Shown: positions 1-8,667, numbered from the stretch's first letter. The stretch: DNA of 64,000 bases from JANXLS01 sp035308565 (GCA_035308565.1 DATGGK010000269.1:24748-88747); one strand, 5' to 3'. Program-made: numbers and translations. Notes: generated from the letters alone by a model not told the origin.

Positions 1-6
1 CAACTC

Positions 7-2661
7 ATGTTGCTTTTCGTTTTCGCATCTTCGGTCGTGTTCGGCGGCGACGCTGCGGTTGGCACGCCGCAAACGGAACTCTGGCGCGACGCCGGCCAGC
101 CTATCGACCGCCGCGTGGACGATCTCGTTGGGCGCATGACGCTGCAAGAGAAGATTGCGCAGACGATGATGGATGCGCCGGTGATCGAGCGACTGGGGAT
201 TCCCGCGTATCATTGGTGGAACGAGGCGCTGCACGGCGTAGCTCGTGCCGGCCACGCAACCGTCTTTCCGCAAGCCATCGGCCTGGCGGCCACGTGGAAC
301 ACCGATCTGCACGGACAGATCGCCGATGTGATCAGCACCGAAGCCCGCGCGAAACACAACGAATACGCGCGGCAAAACTCGCGCACGATCTATCACGGGC
401 TGACGCTCTGGTCGCCGAACGTGAACATTTTCCGCGATCCGCGCTGGGGCCGCGGCCATGAGACATACGGCGAAGATCCTTATCTGACGGGGCGCTTCGG
501 CGTGGCATTCGTGCGCGGGATTCAAGGCAACGATCCGCAATTCTTAAAGGCCATCGCCACGCCCAAGCATTTTGCCGTGCACAGCGGGCCGGAGCCTCTG
601 CGGCATGGCTTTGACCCGACGATTTCGCCGCGCGATTTGTGGGAGACCTATCTGCCCGCGTTCGAAGCCTGCATTCGCGAAGGCAAGGCGTATTCGACTA
701 TGGCAGCCTACAACGGATTCAATGGCGTTCCTTGCACGGGCAATCCGGTACTGTTGACCACGCTCCTGCGCCAGCAGTGGGGTTTCGAGGGCTGCGTGGT
801 CTCGGACGTGGACAGCGTCGGCGATATTTGGAAGGGGCACAAACTCGCCAAGGACGCCGCCGAAGCTAGTGCGATGGCGATCAAGGCAGGCGACGATCTG
901 TGCAGCGGCACTACATATAAAGGGCTTGACGAGGCGCTCAAGCGCGGCTTGATTCAGGAGGCGGACATCGACCGCGCGGTGAAGAATCTTTTCCGTGCGC
1001 GCTTCAAGCTGGGCTTCTTCGATACGCCCGAGCGCTGCGCGTACCAGCGCATTCCGTTCTCGGAGAATTGCAAGCCCGAGCACGACCGGCTGGCCTTGGA
1101 GGCGGCGCGACAATCGCTTGTGCTGCTCAAGAACGACGGCATTTTGCCGCTGCGCGAAGAGGGACTGAAAACGGTCGCCGTCCTGGGGCCGACGGCTGAC
1201 AACACGCAGGCGGTGCTTGGAAACTATTTTGGCATCCCGGTTGAGCCCGTGACGATCCTCAACGGTTTGCGCAAGCGGCTCGAACCGCGCGGCGTGAAAG
1301 TGCTTCATGAAGGGCTGGTGCCGCTGGTGGACGGATTCCGCGGCAACTTTTTGCCGCTTCCCACGGATGCGCTCTATAGCGACGAGTCGAAGAAGACTGC
1401 CGGACTCACGTGCGAGTTCTTCGATAATCTCGAACTGAAGGGAACGCCGCATTCACTGCGGGTCAACGATGCAGATTTATTTTGGAACCGAGACAAACGA
1501 TTGCCGGCCATGCCGATCGGCCAATGTTCAATGCGTCTGTCCGGCGCGGTCGTTCCGTCGAGTTCCGGCGAGTATGTGTTGCGCGCTACCGGCGATGGCG
1601 CGGTGCGGCTTTGGTTCGACGGCAAACAGGTTGTAGACAAATGGACCAAGGCCGGCACGAAAACCGAAAGCGTGGCGCTGACGCTGGAGGCTGGCCGCGC
1701 GTACCCGATCCGCGTGGAGTATTTCCAGAGCGGGGACTCCGGCATGCTCCGGCTGGACTGGAAGACGCCGCACTCCGCAAATCCAATTCAGCGCGCCACC
1801 GATTTGGCGCAGCAGGCGGACCTCGTCATCCTGACGCTGGGCATCACGCCGGAGCTCGAAGGCGAGGAGATGAAGGTCGATGCCGAGGGTTTCAATGGCG
1901 GCGATCGCACCACGCTTGCTTTGCCGATCAGCCAGCAGAAGTTGCTCGACGCCATCGCGGCGACAGGAAAGCCCACGGTGCTCGTACTCACCGGCGGCAG
2001 CGCGCTTGCGGTAGATGATAGCCGAGTGGGCGCGGTGTTGCTGGCCTGGTACTACGGGCAACGAGGCGGCGACGCGGTGGCCGAAGCGCTGTTCGGCCAG
2101 TACAACCCCGGCGGCCGGTTGCCCGTCACGTTCTACCGCTCGGTGGCCGACCTGCCGCCGTTCGCAGACTATGCGATGAACGGGCGCACCTACCGCTATT
2201 TCAAAGGTCCGGTGAAATACCCGTTTGGTTACGGCTTGAGCTACACTCGTTTTAACTACGAGAAACTGCGCATTACGCCGACGCAAGCGGATCAACCCGC
2301 GCCCGTGCGCGTCACTGTGGATGTGGTCAATGCGGGCCAGCGCGCGGGGGACGAGGTCGTGCAACTGTACGTGACGCCGCCGCCCGGCGCGCCCACGACG
2401 CTGATTCACCATCTCGAAGCTTTTCGCCGCGTGAGGCTTCAACCCGGCGAAAAGCGCACCGTGACGTTCGAGCTTGCACCGCGCCAGTTGACTTATGTGA
2501 ACGATAAAGGCGAGCGCGTGTGGGGCGGAGGGGCCGTCGGCATTTCCGTAGGGGGTGGCCAGCCGGGCCATACTGCCGGCGTGTTAAGCAGCAGCGTGTT
2601 GACCGGGTCGGCCCAGGTCGAAGCGCGGCCCGCCGCGTTCGGCGCGAAGCCCGCCCAGTAA
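7..2661 (+). CDS. GH3 family beta-glucosidase/beta-xylosidase with PA14 insert, secreted
   Basis: Glycoside hydrolase family 3 enzyme of 884 residues, predicted to release terminal beta-linked sugars from plant or microbial oligosaccharides outside the cytoplasm. A short hydrophobic signal peptide opens the protein. The first barrel domain follows (WRDAGQPIDRRVDDLVGRMT through about residue 350) with the nucleophile region GCVVSDVDSVGDI; the aspartate is near residue 267. The second alpha/beta domain is interrupted at about 465-590 by a PA14-type carbohydrate-binding insert (GEYVLRATGDGAVRLWFDGK), and a fibronectin III-like domain ends the protein. The GLTLWSPNVNIFRDPRWGRGHE style is that of the xylosidase branch, so beta-xylosidase is slightly favoured over glucosidase. 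No ribosome-binding site is visible because the ATG lies six bases inside the window, so a start further upstream cannot be excluded. Confidence 0.9.
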   Translation: MLLFVFASSVVFGGDAAVGTPQTELWRDAGQPIDRRVDDLVGRMTLQEKIAQTMMDAPVIERLGIPAYHWWNEALHGVARAGHATVFPQAIGLAATWNTDLHGQIADVISTEARAKHNEYARQNSRTIYHGLTLWSPNVNIFRDPRWGRGHETYGEDPYLTGRFGVAFVRGIQGNDPQFLKAIATPKHFAVHSGPEPLRHGFDPTISPRDLWETYLPAFEACIREGKAYSTMAAYNGFNGVPCTGNPVLLTTLLRQQWGFEGCVVSDVDSVGDIWKGHKLAKDAAEASAMAIKAGDDLCSGTTYKGLDEALKRGLIQEADIDRAVKNLFRARFKLGFFDTPERCAYQRIPFSENCKPEHDRLALEAARQSLVLLKNDGILPLREEGLKTVAVLGPTADNTQAVLGNYFGIPVEPVTILNGLRKRLEPRGVKVLHEGLVPLVDGFRGNFLPLPTDALYSDESKKTAGLTCEFFDNLELKGTPHSLRVNDADLFWNRDKRLPAMPIGQCSMRLSGAVVPSSSGEYVLRATGDGAVRLWFDGKQVVDKWTKAGTKTESVALTLEAGRAYPIRVEYFQSGDSGMLRLDWKTPHSANPIQRATDLAQQADLVILTLGITPELEGEEMKVDAEGFNGGDRTTLALPISQQKLLDAIAATGKPTVLVLTGGSALAVDDSRVGAVLLAWYYGQRGGDAVAEALFGQYNPGGRLPVTFYRSVADLPPFADYAMNGRTYRYFKGPVKYPFGYGLSYTRFNYEKLRITPTQADQPAPVRVTVDVVNAGQRAGDEVVQLYVTPPPGAPTTLIHHLEAFRRVRLQPGEKRTVTFELAPRQLTYVNDKGERVWGGGAVGISVGGGQPGHTAGVLSSSVLTGSAQVEARPAAFGAKPAQ

Positions 2662-2749
2662 TGCGCGACGGATGCGCGTGGTATAAATCAAGTGCCCGCC
2701 TGGAATGCGAGTCCATCCAGCGAATGCGTTGTCAGCTTGATCGCGCTGG

Positions 2750-2773
2750 CGTGTCCGCAGGTTTGCGGACACG
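2750..2773. repeat. perfect hairpin downstream of GH3 gene
   Basis: Ten-base arms CGTGTCCGCA and TGCGGACACG around a four-base loop, 90 bases after the GH3 stop codon. There is no T-run after it, so an intrinsic terminator is possible but not demonstrated; it could equally be a mobile palindromic repeat. Confidence 0.45.
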
Positions 2774-2832
2774 CGTTCAACCGTTGGGTGGGCTAACTAA
2801 AACACCATGCACAAATCCAGCAGGTCTTCTAA

Positions 2833-3258
2833 CGGCGAGCGTTCAAATTCAGACGGCGTTCGAGTTCGGGAATCGGCTACACGGATACGCAAGGCCGGCA
2901 CGTCGATTTTCGCGCCTTGCGGCACACGTTCTGCACGAATCTTGCCGCGTCCGGCATCCATCCGAAGGTTGCGCAAGACTTGGCGCGGCACCCGGATATC
3001 AATCTGACAATGGGGTATTACACGCACAGTCTGCTTGAACAGCGCGGGGAAGCGGTTGCGAAGTTGCCGGCCGTGGATATAATGCAAGACGCGGCAATCA
3101 AGACGGGCACGGACAACGCGCCAGTGTCTTACCGTTCTGCTTACCGTAATGACGCGGATTTCAAAGCGGGCGCGGCGGACTCTGACGGACGCTCGCCCTA
3201 TGAAACCGACGTGCGCCAACTTAGCTCAGTGGTAGAGCAATGCTTTCGTAAAGCATAG
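2833..3258 (+). pseudogene. tyrosine recombinase (phage-type integrase) C-terminal remnant
   Basis: The frame is open from just after a stop at 2830 and encodes only the C-terminal catalytic part of a tyrosine recombinase. It shows the DFRALRHTF block with the catalytic Arg and His, the LARHPDINLTMGYYTH block with the second catalytic His/Arg region and the nucleophile Tyr, then GEAVAKLP. The N-terminal SAM-like and first catalytic blocks are missing and no start codon with a ribosome-binding site precedes it. The reading frame runs on into the 5' half of the adjacent tRNA-Thr gene before stopping. A decayed integrase next to a tRNA is the usual scar of an integrated element that has been lost. 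The remnant is clear; any residual function is unlikely. Confidence 0.75.
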
Positions 3259-3286
3259 GTCCTGGGTTCAAGTCCCAGAGTTGGCT
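3215..3286 (+). tRNA. tRNA-Thr (anticodon CGT)
   Basis: A full cloverleaf can be folded by eye. Acceptor GCCAACT pairs with AGTTGGC, the D stem GCTC with GAGC, the anticodon stem ATGCT with AGCAT around TTCGTAA, and the T stem CTGGG with CCCAG around TTCAAGT. The anticodon is CGT at 3247-3249, reading ACG threonine codons. The CCA end is not encoded (discriminator T followed by TC). An integrase remnant overlaps its 5' half and a terminator follows 18 bases downstream. Confidence 0.95.
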
Positions 3287-3303
3287 TCAGATTTCCCCTA
3301 TAG

Positions 3304-3337
3304 AAAAGCCCTCGAAAACGGATTCGGGGGCTTTTTT
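3304..3337 (+). terminator. intrinsic terminator after tRNA-Thr
   Basis: Thirteen-base stem AAAAGCCCTCGAA pairing with TTCGGGGGCTTTT (one G-T pair), six-base loop AACGGA, and a run of Ts continuing into GTTTTT. It ends the tRNA transcript. Confidence 0.85.
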
Positions 3338-3982
3338 GTTTTTCCTGATTGTATAGATTTTTGTATAGATTTTCTTTCCTATGAGGATGGCCACTGGGCA
3401 TCGCATGGCTCCGCTTCGTGTGATCAAGCCTTTTTCCGCAATGATCCCGTCTGCCGTCTCCTGTCGTCTTGCGGCGTTTGAACGCATCGCCGAACATAGT
3501 AACCTGATGCGGATTCCGTCACACGCCGGCCGATATTTGGAGACATGATAAACGACCGTTGGGGTCGTGCTGTTTCGCTATCCCATCTGAAGGATCGCCC
3601 GCCAGTTCGACGAACAATCCAGCATGACGCTTCACCATTCCGACGCATCCGCCCGCCTCCATTTTAACGCCGACTAGCTTGACGCCGCCTTCGAGGCGCT
3701 CCGCGCACGCCTGTCCGCCCATTGCGACGCAGGAACCCACACCGCAATCCGTCGCCCTGTTGCGCTTCCTATTTGCGGCGTTCGAGCGTTACGACGAGGC
3801 GACGGGGCTGGCCGTTACGTCAGGCCAACTTCATGCCCCGGCGCCGAGACATTTGGTTAGTAGAGCCTTTCGGGAATCCAATCCATCGTCTTTCCGTGGG
3901 TTCCCATTTTGAAACTCATCACTGCCCCCAGTACCCCCGCCCATCCAGCGACATCGTCCGGACCGGAACGGCTGCAACCAAT
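3338..3982. other. gene-poor stretch with decayed sequence
   Basis: No convincing gene. A 13-base direct repeat TTGTATAGATTTT occurs at 3349-3361 and again at 3361-3373, just beyond the tRNA terminator. Short coding-like segments appear in different frames around 3670-3850 (plus strand) and 3519-3740 (minus strand), but none has a start site or a recognisable family. This is consistent with degraded genes at an old integration locus. Confidence 0.5.
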
Positions 3983-4147
3983 CTATTCCGCGTTCATGCG
4001 GACGATGGATGGCACCGCCCTTTTCAAATTATCCGACATCTTCCACGCATAGAAGCATTGGCCTTTGTCGCTGTACGTGATGCCGTTGGGCGTAAGCTGC
4101 TGGACGGCAAGAACCGCCAACTCGCCTGCAAACTGAAGTGTTGTCAT
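3983..4147 (-). CDS. small hypothetical protein or gene tail
   Basis: A 54-residue frame (begins MTTLQFAGELAVLAVQQL, ends IVRMNAE) whose ATG overlaps the stop of the fragment upstream in a TGATG arrangement. The composition looks coding, with a YSDKGQCFYAWK segment. It may be a separate tiny gene or the end of the same decayed gene after a frameshift. No family is recognised. Confidence 0.3.
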   Translation of the reverse strand: MTTLQFAGELAVLAVQQLTPNGITYSDKGQCFYAWKMSDNLKRAVPSIVRMNAE

Positions 4148-4380
4148 CACTCTTCAGCGGAGTTTTCGTCCAACTGAACCCAGCGTACATCGCTGATGCT
4201 GTAAACGATACCGGCGTCCTTTGGATTGCAGCCGATCTTGATGGATTTGATGTGCGCGGGATCCAAATGTCCTGAGTCGTCGGGCTTGGACCAACCCGCG
4301 CCAAAGACGGCATCGGAGAACGGATGAAAATGCACGTGCCGCGGCGTAGACAGTAGCGAAAGGGAATATCCAATGCGCAT
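4147..4380 (-). pseudogene. C-terminal fragment of a carbohydrate-binding-like domain protein
   Basis: The coding-like part reads FHPFSDAVFGAGWSKP, then DDSGHLDPAHIKSIKIGCNP and GIVYSISDVRWVQL. A beta-rich segment ending in xDVRWVxL is typical of the galactose-binding-like or CIA30-like domains found at the end of secreted glycosidases. The N-terminal part of the gene is absent because the divergent-frame membrane-protein gene begins at 4373 on the other strand. No start with a ribosome-binding site is seen. I read it as the stump of a larger secreted protein; the exact family is uncertain. Confidence 0.4.
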
Positions 4381-4927
4381 CGACGACGAACGTCAATCCT
4401 CCGGTTCCACGGATGACCGAGCATCAGGTCGCGCCGCGGTGACCAATTCAAAACCGAAACGCTGGCCGGTCGTGCTTTCTGTCATCATCTTCCTCTTCCT
4501 CGGGGCAGCAAGTCTTGGATTGGCGCTTTTCGGCGGTGCGAGCTATACGGATTCGTACAGCCACGAGGCTGACCGTTTGTGGGCCATTTTGGCGATGATC
4601 GATGCCGGAATTATCTTTTCGGCAAGCATCGCAGCATTCTTATTTCTTTTTCGCCGAAGCGAGACGATCTGGAAGGCGACGATCCTCCTGCTTGTTCTCT
4701 CGCTGGCGGGCGATGGCGTCTTGATCTGGGCTGGCTTTGGGATGCTCGCCGACGCGAAACGGCGCGGCGGCGATTGGGCCGGGCTGAGCGTCGCGGGAAG
4801 CCTCATCTTGGGAATCGTATGTCCGGCGCTGATTGGCGTGGCCGCATTCGCTGGCGGCGCCTGCCTAAGCGCGGCGCGTTCTTCGCGCCGAATGGCAATC
4901 GCAGAGAATGAGAAGGGCGATTCATAA
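4373..4927 (+). CDS. four-helix integral membrane protein, unknown function
   Basis: Predicted 184-residue protein with a hydrophilic N-terminus of about 30 residues and four hydrophobic segments: near 33-53, 70-92, 99-120 and 138-165. A basic tail follows (SARSSRRMAIAENEKGDS). The ATG is preceded by AAAGGGAATATCC, an acceptable ribosome-binding site. It lies 77 bases upstream of the SDR gene on the same strand, so co-transcription is possible. I do not recognise the family. Confidence 0.7.
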   Translation: MRIDDERQSSGSTDDRASGRAAVTNSKPKRWPVVLSVIIFLFLGAASLGLALFGGASYTDSYSHEADRLWAILAMIDAGIIFSASIAAFLFLFRRSETIWKATILLLVLSLAGDGVLIWAGFGMLADAKRRGGDWAGLSVAGSLILGIVCPALIGVAAFAGGACLSAARSSRRMAIAENEKGDS

Positions 4928-5004
4928 GGCGTGGTGTGCTTCAAGTTGAACTGGTCGTCCCGGCATTGGCCGATATCGGTTAAAAAGGAACAAAGGGCGT
5001 TTTC

Positions 5005-5778
5005 ATGGATCTGCATTTAGCCAACAAGATTGGGATCGTCACTGGAGCCAGCCGCGGGATCGGCCTGGCGATCGCAGAGGCCCTTTCGGCCGAGGGAATG
5101 TCCCTCACTCTGGCGGCTCGTTCCAGAGAATCGTTGGAACAATTGGCGGCCTCCCTTCCGACTCCGAGCTTGGTCCAAGTGGTCGATCTGCGTGAACCCC
5201 GGGCCCCGCAGGCGTTGGTCGAGGCGACGATCAATCGGTTTGGCAGGCTCGATCTTCTCGTCAACAACGCTGGAGCGACGGTTCGCGGAGACTTTCTCAC
5301 GCTTGCCGAAAAGGATTGGCAGGACGGATTCGACCTCAAGTTCTTTGGCGCCATGCGCTGCTGCCGGGCGGCGTGGAACCATCTGCGGGCGGCTCACGGA
5401 TCCATCGTCAACATCGTCGGAATCGGAGGACGGACTGGCTCGGCCGAATTCGCGATCGGGGGCGCGGTGAATGCCGCCCTGCTCAACCTCACCAAGGTTC
5501 TCGCCGACCGAGGCGTGACTGATGGGGTTCGCGTCAACGCGGTCAATCCGGGAAGCATCGTGACGGACCGTTTGCGAGGGCGCATTGAAAAGTTTGCGTC
5601 GGAACACTCCCTTGATTCGGAGGCCGCCGCGGTGGAGTTGGCTCGAAGCATGAAGGTCGCTCGCTTCGGAGACGCTGCGGAAATCGCCAACGCCGTGGCG
5701 TTTCTCGCATCGGATGCGTCAGGATATTGTCAGGGGACGATTCTGGATGTCGATGGCGGGCAGACCCGCACCCTTTAG
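5005..5778 (+). CDS. SDR-family oxidoreductase-like protein with degenerate catalytic tetrad
   Basis: A 257-residue Rossmann-fold short-chain dehydrogenase/reductase. The N-terminal nucleotide site TGASRGIG (residues 13-20) and the structural NNAG (87-90) are intact, and the C-terminal DVDGGQTRTL is typical. The catalytic positions are not: where classical SDRs carry Ser (NISS) there is NIVGIGG, and where YxxxK is expected the alignment NAALLNLTK places Gly at the Tyr position and Asn156 at the Lys position. It may bind NAD(P)H without doing standard SDR chemistry, or use another residue. A similar subgroup with IGGxVNAALL in this position exists among bacterial SDRs as far as I recall. AAGGAACAAAGGG precedes the ATG. 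Confidence 0.85.
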   Translation: MDLHLANKIGIVTGASRGIGLAIAEALSAEGMSLTLAARSRESLEQLAASLPTPSLVQVVDLREPRAPQALVEATINRFGRLDLLVNNAGATVRGDFLTLAEKDWQDGFDLKFFGAMRCCRAAWNHLRAAHGSIVNIVGIGGRTGSAEFAIGGAVNAALLNLTKVLADRGVTDGVRVNAVNPGSIVTDRLRGRIEKFASEHSLDSEAAAVELARSMKVARFGDAAEIANAVAFLASDASGYCQGTILDVDGGQTRTL

Positions 5779-5916
5779 TGCATGCTCGGTTTGCACCCAT
5801 GCAACTGGACAGGAGCAAGAAGAAGTGGCGCTCCAAAGACCGGACGAAGCTGGACACCGCAAATGAATGCTGCTATTCTCGTCGCTCCAAATTCAATCAT
5901 GGAACGGGGAAAGCAG

Positions 5917-6294
5917 ATGAAGCGTATTCGTTACGAACCGAAGGTCAAGGCATCCATCATCGCAGCCGTGCAAGAAGCCCGAAAAAGCGGGAAGTCTTGG
6001 GCGGAGGCGTTGGTGGCCGCCCATCAAGCCGGTTACAAGGGTACGGTCGATAGCCTGACCCAGTTTGTCGCCGCAAACAACTCGGCAAAGAAGACAGCCG
6101 CCGTCAAGAAAGCGATGGCAAAGGCCACGCCAGCAGTCGCTAAGCCGGCCGTCAAGGCACCAACTGTCAAAACGCCGGCTGTCAAACCGCCTCAAGGCGC
6201 GCTTGACATCAACGCATTGGTTCACAAAGCGGTGACGGATGCGGTCGTGAATGCCTTGGAAGCCTTGGTGGCGAGGATCAAGGGAGGTAAATAG
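5917..6294 (+). CDS. small basic Lys/Ala/Pro-rich protein, histone H1-like
   Basis: A 125-residue protein starting MKRIRYEPKVKASIIAAVQE. Residues 1-50 form a helical, possibly helix-turn-helix-like segment (SGKSWAEALVAAHQAGYKGT). Residues about 55-95 are a low-complexity Lys/Ala/Pro/Thr tail with repeated KxPAV and APTVKTP units, as in bacterial histone H1-like nucleoid proteins. The end is an amphipathic helix (INALVHKAVTDAVVNALEALVARI). A nucleic-acid-binding or nucleoid role is inferred from charge and repeat style only. The ATG at 5917 is chosen because GGGGAAAGC precedes it; a longer form from 5899 is possible. Confidence 0.65.
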   Translation: MKRIRYEPKVKASIIAAVQEARKSGKSWAEALVAAHQAGYKGTVDSLTQFVAANNSAKKTAAVKKAMAKATPAVAKPAVKAPTVKTPAVKPPQGALDINALVHKAVTDAVVNALEALVARIKGGK

Positions 6295-6641
6295 CAAATA
6301 GAGGAAACTGCATCCTTGGGCCGTCGTGTGCGATGTCGGAGCCTCGTGCTATGGCAAACGGCGTCTCCGTGAACAAGGGCATCATCCAAGATGCCGGCGC
6401 TTGCCTTCGGCTCGGCTTTCTTCGTATTCGTGAGCGACAAAGCGAATCGCGGGAAGCGCTTTACGCCTCCGAGGAAATCCGCATCCTTTGCGCACACTGA
6501 AAATGCGCGACGGACAAAGCTTCGCCTACTCAGTTTTACCGCCAAAGAATCCCGATTTCTTCGAAAGGATTAGCCGCGCCAGCGTCTTTAGAAGGGAATA
6601 TCCAAATCAAACTTTTCGATCCGAAATTGAGGGAACGTACT
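6295..6641. other. intergenic stretch without a clear gene
   Basis: The only candidate is a 55-codon plus-strand frame at 6333-6500 (begins MSEPRAMANGVSVNKG) with no ribosome-binding site. I do not call it. Otherwise nothing recognisable is seen before the ribosome-binding site of the next gene. Confidence 0.5.
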
Positions 6642-7934
6642 ATGCCGCTATTTTCAACGACCAAATTCTGGCGCCAATTGGCGAATGCGTTCCTTTTGGG
6701 CCTGATGTTTCTTCAAAAAGCCAGATCGGAAGAAGCTGCGGCCACCAAACAGCATTCGATTGAACTGCCGCCGATGCCCGCGGCGAAGGATGTCGTTCCC
6801 ACGCCGCTGCTTGAAAGCGAGAATTACAAAATCGCGGAGGACGTTTCGATTTCGAATTATTACTACCGCTTCCACGTCGAATCGACGAGCTATGGAACGT
6901 ACGACGTCGATTCGCTGGACCTCCTTCAGGTTCGCCTGTTCGAGATCGGCGTCCTGTCGAAGGCCAACGCTGTCAACGGCGGAGCAGATTTCACAAAAGG
7001 CGCGAAATCCGACTTGAGCGACACGGCAAAGGCTGCGGCAAAGAGCGTGGTCACCCCGGTTAAATCGGCGAAAGCCCTGGGCGCGGTCATCGAGGATAGC
7101 GGACGCGCCGCCTATGATTTCGTTCGATTAAAGAATCGCAACCAGCCGAAGGATTCGCTGTTGACGGGCGAAGAAAAGCGCAAGGATGCGCACAACCTCG
7201 GTCTGGACGTCTATTCGACCAATCCGGCCGTGCAGGCTTATCTCGATCAACTCGCCAAATCGCGGGCGACCGGCAGCCGCTTGGTCGATGTGGGCGTCAG
7301 CGTGGGCACGTTCGTCATGCCCTTCGGAACGCCGGTCAGCGCGGCGATCGCGGCTGGGAAATACCGGGAGAAGCTCGCCGACAAGCTCGACACGATGTCG
7401 CCGATGGAATTGTATCGTTACAACGACAAAATCCTGAAGAAAATGGACGTCCAGTCGCACGACCGCGAGAACTTCCTGGAATATGCGGATCTCACGCCGA
7501 AACAGAAAACCGAGATCGTGGCGGATTTGAAGACGCTTGACAACATGCCCGATAAAACTCCCTTTCTTCATGCGTGTGTCGAGCAGCATCCGGCCGAGGG
7601 CATCTGGCAGATACAATGCGCTGATATTCTGGCCAAATACAACAAGACCGTGGATACGATTCAATGGACAAGCAGCGCCGGCATGGCGCTCAATGCGATC
7701 TCGACGAATGGAAAGCAGTTGATGATCTTTCCAGCGGACATTGTGTGTTGGACTGAAGAACTTCAGAAGACGATCGAAAAAAGCAATTCGATTACCGGAG
7801 TGACGCAGCGCGAATTCGTGACGCCAGCCCATTTGACAGAACGCGCAAAGAAAGAAATCGAAACTCACGGATTTGCGGTGCGAGAGAGCTTTTTGATCGA
7901 AGTTCAGCCTGATGGCGTGAAGGCCACGAAATAG
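6642..7934 (+). CDS. secreted or periplasmic protein of unknown function
   Basis: A 430-residue protein starting at ATG 6642 behind GAGGGAACG. The first 28 residues (MPLFSTTKFWRQLANAFLLG...) resemble a signal peptide. The body contains a region rich in Ala/Lys/Ser around residues 110-150 (TAKAAAKSVVTPVKSAKALG) and a glycine-containing hydrophobic stretch near 210-235 (GVSVGTFVMPFGTPVSAAIAAG) that could touch a membrane. The rest is helical and charged. Cysteines occur singly. I do not recognise the family. It is isolated, with decayed sequence on the downstream side. Confidence 0.7.
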   Translation: MPLFSTTKFWRQLANAFLLGLMFLQKARSEEAAATKQHSIELPPMPAAKDVVPTPLLESENYKIAEDVSISNYYYRFHVESTSYGTYDVDSLDLLQVRLFEIGVLSKANAVNGGADFTKGAKSDLSDTAKAAAKSVVTPVKSAKALGAVIEDSGRAAYDFVRLKNRNQPKDSLLTGEEKRKDAHNLGLDVYSTNPAVQAYLDQLAKSRATGSRLVDVGVSVGTFVMPFGTPVSAAIAAGKYREKLADKLDTMSPMELYRYNDKILKKMDVQSHDRENFLEYADLTPKQKTEIVADLKTLDNMPDKTPFLHACVEQHPAEGIWQIQCADILAKYNKTVDTIQWTSSAGMALNAISTNGKQLMIFPADIVCWTEELQKTIEKSNSITGVTQREFVTPAHLTERAKKEIETHGFAVRESFLIEVQPDGVKATK

Positions 7935-7974
7935 TCCTTTCGCTTCTTGTGCCTTTTTTCGCCGGTGGCGATGT

Positions 7975-8279
7975 TTAATTGCTGACAATCAAGGTTGCTG
8001 GCTCGCCAGTGATCTTCAATCCTGGTATCGTCATGAGCCCGCCGGCGTCGGCCTAACCCTCGCCTTGCGCGATCCCAAAAGTCCATTTGAATGTGCCGCC
8101 GGGCTTGATCCGCCATTGCGCAGGCCGATTCCAAGCGTACCGCTTGCGCCCATGGAATTTCCGCAAAGATAGACGCGGTTCTCGCCGCCGTTCAGCGGGG
8201 ATGCAGTCTTGTATCTCAGGGCGATCGAGCGGCCCGGTCCGCAGCCAGCACCGCCGCCCAACTCACCGGCACAGAGCAA
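7975..8279 (-). pseudogene. decayed secreted-protein gene tail
   Basis: The minus strand reads GRSIALRYKTASPLNGGENR, then VYLCGNSMGASGTLGIGLRN. After a frameshift near 8110 it continues RIKPGGTFKWTFGIAQGEG, meets an in-frame stop, and resumes LMTIPGLKITGEPATLIVSN to a natural stop at 7975. The pattern of coherent sequence interrupted by one frameshift and one stop indicates a broken gene whose upstream part is missing. The family is not recognised; it looks like a beta-sandwich secreted domain. Confidence 0.4.
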
Positions 8280-8311
8280 GTAAAGTTAAATGGCCTCGCT
8301 TTCCTAGGGAG

Positions 8312-8626
8312 CTGAAGGAACCGCGGGCAATTCCGCCGGAAGCGTTGTGCAGCACGCCTCAGGGGCCTTACAAAGGCGTGATCGAATTTCGCTTGGAGAG
8401 AATGGGCTTGGATCCCAAGTCCACGTTCGTGCTCTACGAAGTCGAGGGCATTGATGGCAAGGCCTTCGAAGACGTGATCTCCGGCAACAAGACGTTCTCA
8501 TTGAAACCGCTCAAAAGCGATTCGAAAGACGGCGTGATTCGTGCAGCCGTGGAGATTGACAAGCGAGCGCAGTATCTCATCGCACCGGCAGGTCAGGGGG
8601 AGACGGTTTTCTTTGGCAAACCCTAG
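8312..8626 (+). pseudogene. C-terminal gene fragment, secreted-enzyme-like
   Basis: About 104 codons with good coding character (IPPEALCSTPQGPYKGVIEF, then STFVLYEVEGIDGKAFEDVI and IAPAGQGETVFFGKP) ending at a stop at 8626. The frame continues upstream to 8087, but that part is antisense-like and lies opposite the minus-strand remnant. No start codon with a ribosome-binding site is evident. Probably the last domain of a larger lost gene. Confidence 0.35.
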
Positions 8627-8667
8627 CACGCAGTCCTTTTACCCTTCAGCCCGGGCCGTAGTTATCA

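Noticed and set aside
544..1452. Minus-strand open frame of 302 codons
   Set aside because: Antisense to the GH3 catalytic domain; no start signal and no recognisable motif.
1528..2571. Minus-strand open frame of 347 codons
   Set aside because: Shadow of the second half of the GH3 gene.
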